Below, piece by piece: positions 49,201-58,200 of a DNA stretch of 64,000 nt. Below the pieces are notes generated by a model that saw only the letters and a list, made by a program, of their open reading frames with translations, searched no databases and had not been told where the DNA came from. Position 1 is the first letter of the stretch; each line of letters begins with the position of its first letter. The DNA comes from Lamellibrachia satsuma (lineage: Eukaryota; Annelida; Polychaeta; Sabellida; Siboglinidae). The stretch is taken from positions 1,331,501-1,395,500 of the forward strand of contig BSQZ01000022.1 of NCBI GenBank assembly GCA_033239005.1, in the 5' to 3' direction. A program made the position numbers and the translations under genes.

Positions 49201-52200
49201 TGGATGGGACTGGGGCGGACCACGAGGGTGACCGTCATAGCACGTCCCATTATGGGGGCAATTCATCAGACAGCACAAATCATGGGCACTACCATTCTGG
49301 TTCATCCAAAATTGCAGGCAATTCTTCCAATCCAGGTGACAACAGCTGTGGCCACGAAGACAGTGGGCGCCGTCGGATGAGTTCGGCAGGAAGTAATATC
49401 AGTGCAAACGAGATGTGCGATGGACGGAAAACAACAGCGTGTGGTAAAAAGCAGCAACACGAGACATGCTCATTAGAGAACGGCACACAGATGCGGAATG
49501 GTATCGCGAACTACACGAGGGTAACAACAATGGAGAACCACAATTCACTGCCCGACCTTGCCGTGACCTCTCCTGCTATGTCGTTCGATTTGACGCACGA
49601 CAGCATAGGAAATGTCAGCAGTTACTTTCACGGTGGTTCGACGGTGCCACCGGCGATGCCCACCCCGAATATCTTCTGCGACCTTGCCATTAAGACGGAG
49701 TGCGAAGAGCTGCCGTCGCCATGCGATTCCATGGATGAAGCAACTCCATCGATGATGGGGTTTGGCGACATGCGGGACCGGACCGAACAACTGGGCATTG
49801 ATTTGGCGACAAACATGCTGTCCAGTGTCAGTGCAGACAATATGGGCAGTGGCTACCCAGTTGTTCAGAACATGCCCTCGAATTTTGTAAAATCCGAGCA
49901 ACATAATAGCTGTCGGTCACCCGGGGTGCTGCAACAGCCATTTAACAGCAACATCAACTCGGGTTACAACAATGTCAACATCCGGAATCCAGTGTTGGTG
50001 GCGCCACATGGTAGGCAGATGTTCGGCGACAAGGAAAGGGTAAACAGCATGTGCATGCAGAACGGTTCCGGATTGGTCAGACATGGAGCTGTGCTGCCAC
50101 CTAGAAGTGTATGGGAAAATGATCAGTATGCGCAGGGCGATTTTGCCCGCTGTCCGCCTCAGAGATATCGACAACCGCCTCGCCATGGGATGGAAACATT
50201 TGACATGGTACCGGAGATTGAAGGGGTAACGAAGCGACGCCGTTTATCAGCACCACCGTCACACCTTCAGACGCAACAGGAGTGTCATCACCCCGACGTC
50301 ATCGGGTATGGCGGTTGTGACCAGATGCACCACCAGGTGCCATCGCCGGGGCAACGACTGGTGCAACACGTTCAGCCATCACCCCCAACGGCACAGAACA
50401 TGTCGCACTTGACCCCACCCTCGCCCCTTCTGCACCACTCGCCCCAACCCCAGACGCCATCTCCCTTGCCCATGCAGCCCACCCCGCCCCTATCACAACC
50501 CCAGACCCCGTCTCCGCAGCAAACACCCCCGCCCATCCTCGTTCACCACTCACAGTCACCGACACCACTACCTCTGACACCCCCGGTGGTGCTGTCACGC
50601 CTACAGGGCACCGGTGGTGGTGCGACACAGACACCGTTTCACCACCAGCTGCACCACCAGCAGCAAATGCAGCAGCAGTTAATGTTGCCGTTGCAGCAAC
50701 AGCTGCAGCAGCGTCCGTTGCCTCAAAAGCAGAAGCAGTGGCGACCAACTGAACCGTATCAAGCAAAGCAGGCAGCAGCAGCAGAGGAACAACAACAACA
50801 ACAACAGCAACAGCAGCAGCAGCAGCAACAGCAGTTGCAGCAGCAACAACCGCAGGAGCAATCACAGGTGTGATCATACACCTGTCTACTACATGTTTGT
50901 GTACATCAATAGTTTTCTGATCAATGTTAAAGCAAAACAAAATGGTTTTGGGGCTATGCGTCTGAAATTGTCACACCCGTGGTTTGTTCTAAAAGTGGGA
51001 GATCCTTGTCAGTTCTCCATTTAACTGGGAGCTGACATGTTATCTAGAGCAACTGATAAGCGCATGCGTAGTTCTATGAAATCAGTTAACCTAGACTCTT
51101 TGTGACATATTATGGGTACATTCAAAATCAACACAGAGTCTTAATCAAATGGGCTGCTATGTTGGAAAGGGGACTAGTTTAGTAAACAAAGGAATAAGTG
51201 TGGCTGCCATGTTAGTGACATGTTTGTCTTGATGTGAGTCTCGTTGACCTTCATATTTGTGATTTGTATTAATTATTTTAACTTGTACAAATGGTAAAAT
51301 AGTCTGTCTCTGCTGTCTGCCTGTCTGTCTGTCTGTCCAATGAAATTAAGATGCTGTGTGTTCAACAAAGTTTTACTAGTAAACCACTGGTGTGATATTT
51401 TAATTGTTGTTGCAAATGGTAATGTTATAGGTGCATAGGCACAAAACCATGGCTTGTTTCCCTTTGTGCCTTTGTGTCTTTGCTGTATCTGTCCTGGTAT
51501 CTAGAACACTTGATATTACCAATGACCCATGAATCTGTAATGACAAAATACAGCTACTAAATTTTTATTTTGCAAAACATTTAACAAGAGATTTCACAAG
51601 ATTGCCATCCCAAACAACAAGTTCCAGATGGAAAGTGGACAAGGAAGCCATTGGCTTATCAAGAGTCCAACAATTTTTGTCATCTATATGTAGCCCGCCC
51701 TTATGGTATATCTGTCAATTCTATTTTTAAACATATTCACACTACTAGCATGAACACAATCATTTGGCAGTTTGTTCCATTCATTTATCACTCTCTGTGA
51801 GAAAGAGTACTTTCTCATGTCCAACCTACACTGTTCCTTAACTAAAGCTACACTTCCCAAAATTTAATAACATTTGCCATTTTTATGACCATTGAACTAA
51901 TTTATCTAGATCATCCTGTAAACTTTGTTTATCTGTGACATTAGTAACCTTTCTAAATACTTTTGTGTCATCTGCAAATTTAAGTACTTTGGTAGATATG
52001 TCGTCTTCCAAATCATATAATTATGTGTACTAAAAACAATATAGGGGCTAATACTGATCCCTGTGATACCCCATTCAAAACAGATTTTCAGTTTGAAATC
52101 TCACCATCTACTATTACTCTCTGTCTTCTGTGTGTAAGCCACTTTTCTATCCAGTTGATTACATCATTACCATGGGCTTTTAGTTTAAGTAACAATCTTT

Positions 52201-55200
52201 GATGTGGCACTTTATCGAAAGCTTTCTGAAAATCTAAATAGACAACATCCACTGGTGACCCATCATCTACCCACTTTGTAATTTCTTCCAAAAAACATAA
52301 GAGATTGGTTAGACATGACCTTGCTTTTAGGAACCCATGTTGAGATGTATTTATTAATTTATGTTTTACAAGGAATTTCACCATGTGGTTTCTAATTAAT
52401 GTTTGGAGTAGTTTACATGCAACTGATGTTAAACTCACTGGTCTGTAATTTTCTGGTTTATTCCTTGATCCTTTCTTAAATAGGGGTGTAATGTTTGCTT
52501 CTTTCCATTCTGCAGGAACTATTCCTTCTACTAGTGACAAGTTAAACACTTTTGCAAGTGGTGTACTAATTTGCTCAACAATTTCCTTAAGCAGTTTTGG
52601 TGGTATCCCATCAACTCCAGGTGACAATTGTCAAAACTTGACAGAAACTATTTAGTAGCAAACAACTGAATTTTACATGGATAATTATGTTGTAAGCTTC
52701 CTGAAAACATTGAGGCATAAATTCCACAGGGGAGACCCCTATCTGGTCGTTGAACTAATTGATAATAACTCTTTCCGTACCCACTTTATATGCTAATGAA
52801 TGCATATATTAATTTATTGTCATACTACCTTATCTTCGCCCCCCTAGGTGGTGCATAAGGCCACTTTATTTCGTCATGAGGATGACGATTTAAAGGAACA
52901 ACAAACATCAATGTGGTCGACGTCTGTCGCCTTCTCAAAATTTGTGGACCACACAAGCAGTAGCGCACCTGGAGGGCTCGGTGTAGCGCAGCAACTGTCG
53001 CAGGAGATCCTCTCAGGGATACAGGATGATACCGTGAAGCCAGGAACGCCAGTCGTCAGCTGCACCGAAAACATCGACATTGATGTGACTTACATGGACG
53101 GCTACTGGGTTGAGCCAAAGTTGCCTGACGAGAATGTCTTCTTCACCGAGTCGCACCGGTGGATCATCGACCATATCATGAAAGCATACAACAAGTTCGT
53201 TGAAACGGGCACCAAGATCAACAAACAGATCAACACTGAGTTTGAGGTTTGTGCCGACGTTAACATGAGTATGAGTAGAGTTTAATGTGTTATTTATATC
53301 TCAGGAAACTTGTTTGTGTTCTCAGAATATTTTGGTTGACTCACTCGGTTTTTGTCAGTGGACTGACATTGCTACACACAACATATTCAAAGAATACAAA
53401 CTAGTTTCTTGAGGGGTCAGTAACGTGTCATAGCATCCATCCATTCAACGATGAGTAAAATTGCATTCACAATTTCACATAGAAAGGTAGACCGAGCTAA
53501 TTCCATTCTAATTCCTGCTCCGTGAAAGCAGTTTCAATGGATGATTATATTACATTTGTCATTTTAGTTTAGGTAGATATGTTTAATTTTTTATTTAATT
53601 TAACTTAATTTAATTATAATTTTATTTTATTTTATTTAGAATAACAGGTTTAACTCATCAAGACCTTTGTGCATATCGTGTCCTTGTTGGTAAATCAGAT
53701 CTAGTTGATCAGTGTCCAGTAATAAGTACCCTAGATGTAGTCAGCAGAATATTTCATTGGTCGATGTGACAGATATACGATTTATTCAGATGGATTCCAT
53801 CATGGACATTGCTTGATTAAAATATTGCAAAATGCATAAGAAATTTGCTAATCTGAAGAACTTCCTGTCTTATATGTCAACCGTCATACAGGAAATATGT
53901 CAAATCTAACCTCCACGGCGAGAAGAGTTCTACTGTCCGAGGTTGCCTTATTGTTGATATTTGCCATAGTAATTGTTCTACTACACATAGCGTCCATTTG
54001 CCATGGTGGTGCTTTCAGGAGTGGATGAAGGAGAACCCCAATGTTGATCCGGACAAGATTCCTCCAGAAGTTTTGCGGATAAAACTTGTACGACTCTACA
54101 CATTGTCATCTGTGAATTACTGCGAGAGTTTGCCAGGTACGTGGATGCGTCACAGTATGTGTGTATACAGTCGAACCTCATTCATCTGATGCCATTAATT
54201 TGGAAGCATCGGTATCTGGACATCATTTCACATTTCAAAAACATTAATACTCACTGTTAATCAGGAAATCCATGTTCCAAATCCATAAGATCAATTTGGG
54301 CATCAAACCTTAATTTTACTCAAAAACTGATATGCTGAATCGATCAACAAATATTTGCTCATTAACCGGTGTCTTTTCAGTTTTTTTAAATAATTTGAAG
54401 AGGTAATTGATTCAAACAGTCATAAAATAAGAACAATATACAGCAACATACTATTATTTACAGAGAATCAATTTTAGATACTTATTATCGTTCATGTTGA
54501 AGGAAAATTTGAATGATTCATCTACAGTTGTATCCAAAAAACTCATTATTCCACACATAATAACTGGGGACCATGTTGTCTGGATTATTGAGGTTTGGCT
54601 ATAATTCACTTGCATTTAACAGAGTGTTTGTAGAGAAACGTTTGTGCTGCACAAGTGCATATATTGTAGTTATCTCCAAACAGATGATATGTTCATTTTG
54701 ACATTATATTAAAATAAAGCTTCTTGCAAGTTGTACCGTAATGAAACCATAAAAAGTGTTTATGTGGTATAATTTTTAAATAAAGGGTTTGGTCTAATTT
54801 TTTTACATAATAGGAAATACATCTTTGTTAGAATTTACCCTGTGACATATGACACTGGGCAGTGTTGATGTCACAACAGTTATCCTGTGAGAATTTGAAA
54901 TGTTTGCTAACAATATTTTTTCATGTAATTGTTGGCATTTTCATTCAACGTTTTTGTTCAGAATTGACTTCATTAGTGTGCATGTGGTCTACTCTCTCTA
55001 ACAGATTTGCTATTATCATTAAAGAATTTTAATTAATAATGTACATGATTTTAATCTGCAGAAGAAATATATATGATACAAAATGTTTGTGCCACAGGAT
55101 TCCGTGAGCTGAACGAAACAGACCAGTACACAATCCTACGCTTTGGCCAGTCGCAAAGTCGCATTTTAGTTGCTGCGCAACACTGGTACGACCCTGATCT

Positions 55201-58200
55201 CGAAGAATTCCGCAACTTTTATCCTTGGAAACCAAGGCCTCCTCGCCCAGACTACAAGTTCCGTCAGGATGTTCTAAAATACTCAAGACTGATACGCTCT
55301 CTTGAAATGGACCTAATCGAGGCTTCACTGCTCAATGCGCTAGTTCTCGTTGCAGCCGGTAGGTCACACTGTTAATTTGTCATACTTTTTTTAGCCCTAT
55401 GTTTTAATGTCATTTGAATTAGATTTACAAAAAAGGTTCTTCCTAAATAAAATTTTTGCTTATCTTATTTCAGGCTCATTTCTGGTATTCACTATGACAT
55501 GCCAGCTCTAGTATCAACTATGACTTGCTAACTCTAGCACCCGCTATGACATGCCAGCTCTAGTATCAGCTACGACATGCCAGCTCTAGTATCCACTACG
55601 ACATGCCAGCTCTAGTATCCACTATGACATGCCAGCTCTAGTATCCACTGTGACATGCCAGCTCTAGTATCAACTATGACATGCCAGCTCTAGTATCCAC
55701 TGTGACATGCCAGCTCTAGTATCCACTATGACATGCCAGCTCTAGTAGCCACTATGACATGCCAGCTCTAGTATCCATTTCGACATGCCAGCTCTAGTAT
55801 CCACTACGACATGCCAGCTCTAGTAGCCACTACGACATGCCAGCTCTAGTATCCACGACGACATGCCAGCTCTAGTATCATCTACGACATGCCGGCTCTA
55901 GTATCCACTGTGACATGCCAGCTCTAGTATCCACTATGACATGCCATCTCTAGTAGCCACTACGACATGCCAGCTCTAGTATCCACTACGACCTGCCAGC
56001 TCTAGTATCCACGACGACATGCCAGCTCTAGTATCCATGACGACATGCCAGCTCTAGTATCCACTATGACATGCCAGCTCTAGTATCCATTTCGACATGC
56101 CAGCTCTAGTATCCATTTCGACATGCCAGCTCTAGTATCCACAACAACATGCCAGCTCTAGTATACATTTCGACATGCCAGCTCTAGTATCCACGACGAC
56201 ATGCCAGCTCTAGTATCCACTACGACATGTCAGCTCTAGTAGCTACTACAACATACCAGCTCTAGTATCCTCTACGACATGCCAGCTCTAGTATCCATTT
56301 CGACATGCCAGCTCTAGTATCCACGATGACATGCCAGCTCTAGTATCATCTACGACATGCCAGCTCTAGTATCCGCTGTGACATGCCAGCTCTAGTAGCC
56401 ACTACAACATGCCAGCTCTAGTATCTACTACGACATGCCAGCTCTAGTATCCACTATGACAAGCCAGCTCTAGTATCCACTATGACATGCCAGCTCTAGT
56501 ATCCATTTCGACATGCCAGCTCTAGTATCCACGATGACATGCCAGCTCTAGTATCCATTTCGACATGCCAGCTCTAGTATCCACGACGACATGCCAGCTC
56601 TAGTATCCATTTCGACATGCCAGCTCTAGTATCCACAATGACATGCCAGCTCTAGTATCCATTTTGACATGCCAGCTCTAGTATCCACTATGACATGCCA
56701 GCTCTAGTATCCACGACGACATGCCAGCTCTAGTATCCATTTCGACAAGCCAGCTCTAGTATTCATGATGACATGCCAGCTCTAGTATCCACTATGACAT
56801 GCCAGCTCTAGTATCCACTACGTCATGCCAGCTCTATTATCCACTATGACATGCCAGCTCTAGTATCCACCACCACATGCCAGCTCTAGTATCCACCACC
56901 ACATGCCAGCTCTAGTATCCACCACCACATGCCAGCTCTACTATCCACTACGACATGCCAGCTTTAGTATCCACTATGACATGCCAGCTCTAGTATCCAC
57001 GATGACATGCTAGTTCTAGTATCCACCACGACATGCTAGCTCAAGTATCCACTATAATATGCTAGCTCTAGTATCCACTACAACATGCTGGCTCTAGTAT
57101 CCATTATAACAAGCTGGTCTAGATGATTTATATACTATGACCTAAGGCTAATGACGCTTTATATACTATGACCTAAGGCTATAGACACTTTATATACTAT
57201 GGCCTAAGGCTATAGATGCTTTATATACTATGACCTAAGGCTATTGACGCTTTATATACTATGATCCAATGCTATAGATGCTTTATATACTGTGACCTAA
57301 GGCTATAGACGCTTTATATACTATGACCTAAGGCTATAGACAATTTATATACTATGACGTAAGGCTATAGACGCTTTATATAGTACGGCATAAGGCTTAT
57401 ATACACATTCACAAGTTGCTTGATCTAACGATCAATTCTTTCACTGATTTCAACAAAAGTATGCACTCATTTATCAAACGGACTGTGCTTTTTACTTAAG
57501 ATTGACGCTTATATACTATGATCCAATGCTATAGATGCTTTATATACTGTGACCTAAGGCTATAGACGCTTTATATACTATGACCTAAGGCTATAGGTGC
57601 TTTATATACTGTAGATCATGCGTGTTCTTCCATGTTGCTCCCTTTATAAAGGGGTGAGACTAGTTCATGTACTGCTGCACCACCCCAGCTGTTATCCCTT
57701 TCCTTGTTCCCTTTATAAAGGGGTGAGACTAGTTCATGTACTGCTGCACCACCCCAGCTGTTATCCCTTTCCTTGTTCCCTTTATAAAGGGGTGAGACTA
57801 GTTCATGTACTGCTGCACCACCCCAGCTGTTATCCCTTTCCTTGTTCTCTTTATAAAGGGGTGAGACTAGTTCACGTACTGCTGCACAGCCCCAGCTGTT
57901 ATCCCTTTCCTTGTTCCCTTTATAAAGGGGTGAGACTAGTTCACGTACTGCTGCACCACCCCAGCTGTTATCCCTTTCCTTGTTCCCTTTATAAAGGGGT
58001 GAGACTAGTTCACGTACTGCTGCACCACCCCAGCTGTTATCCCTTTCCTTGTTCCCTTTATAAAGGGGTGAGACTAGTTCACGTACTGCTGCACCACCCC
58101 AGCTGTTATCCCTTTCCTTGTTCCCTTTATAAAGGGGTGAGACTAGTTCACGTACTGCTGCACCACCCCAGCTGTTATCCCTTCCCACTTCTCCCTATCC

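Noticed and set aside
50299..50940. 213-codon Ala/Val-rich frame on the minus strand
   Set aside because: It is the antisense shadow of the Pro/Gln-rich hinge and CAG tract of receptor exon 5.
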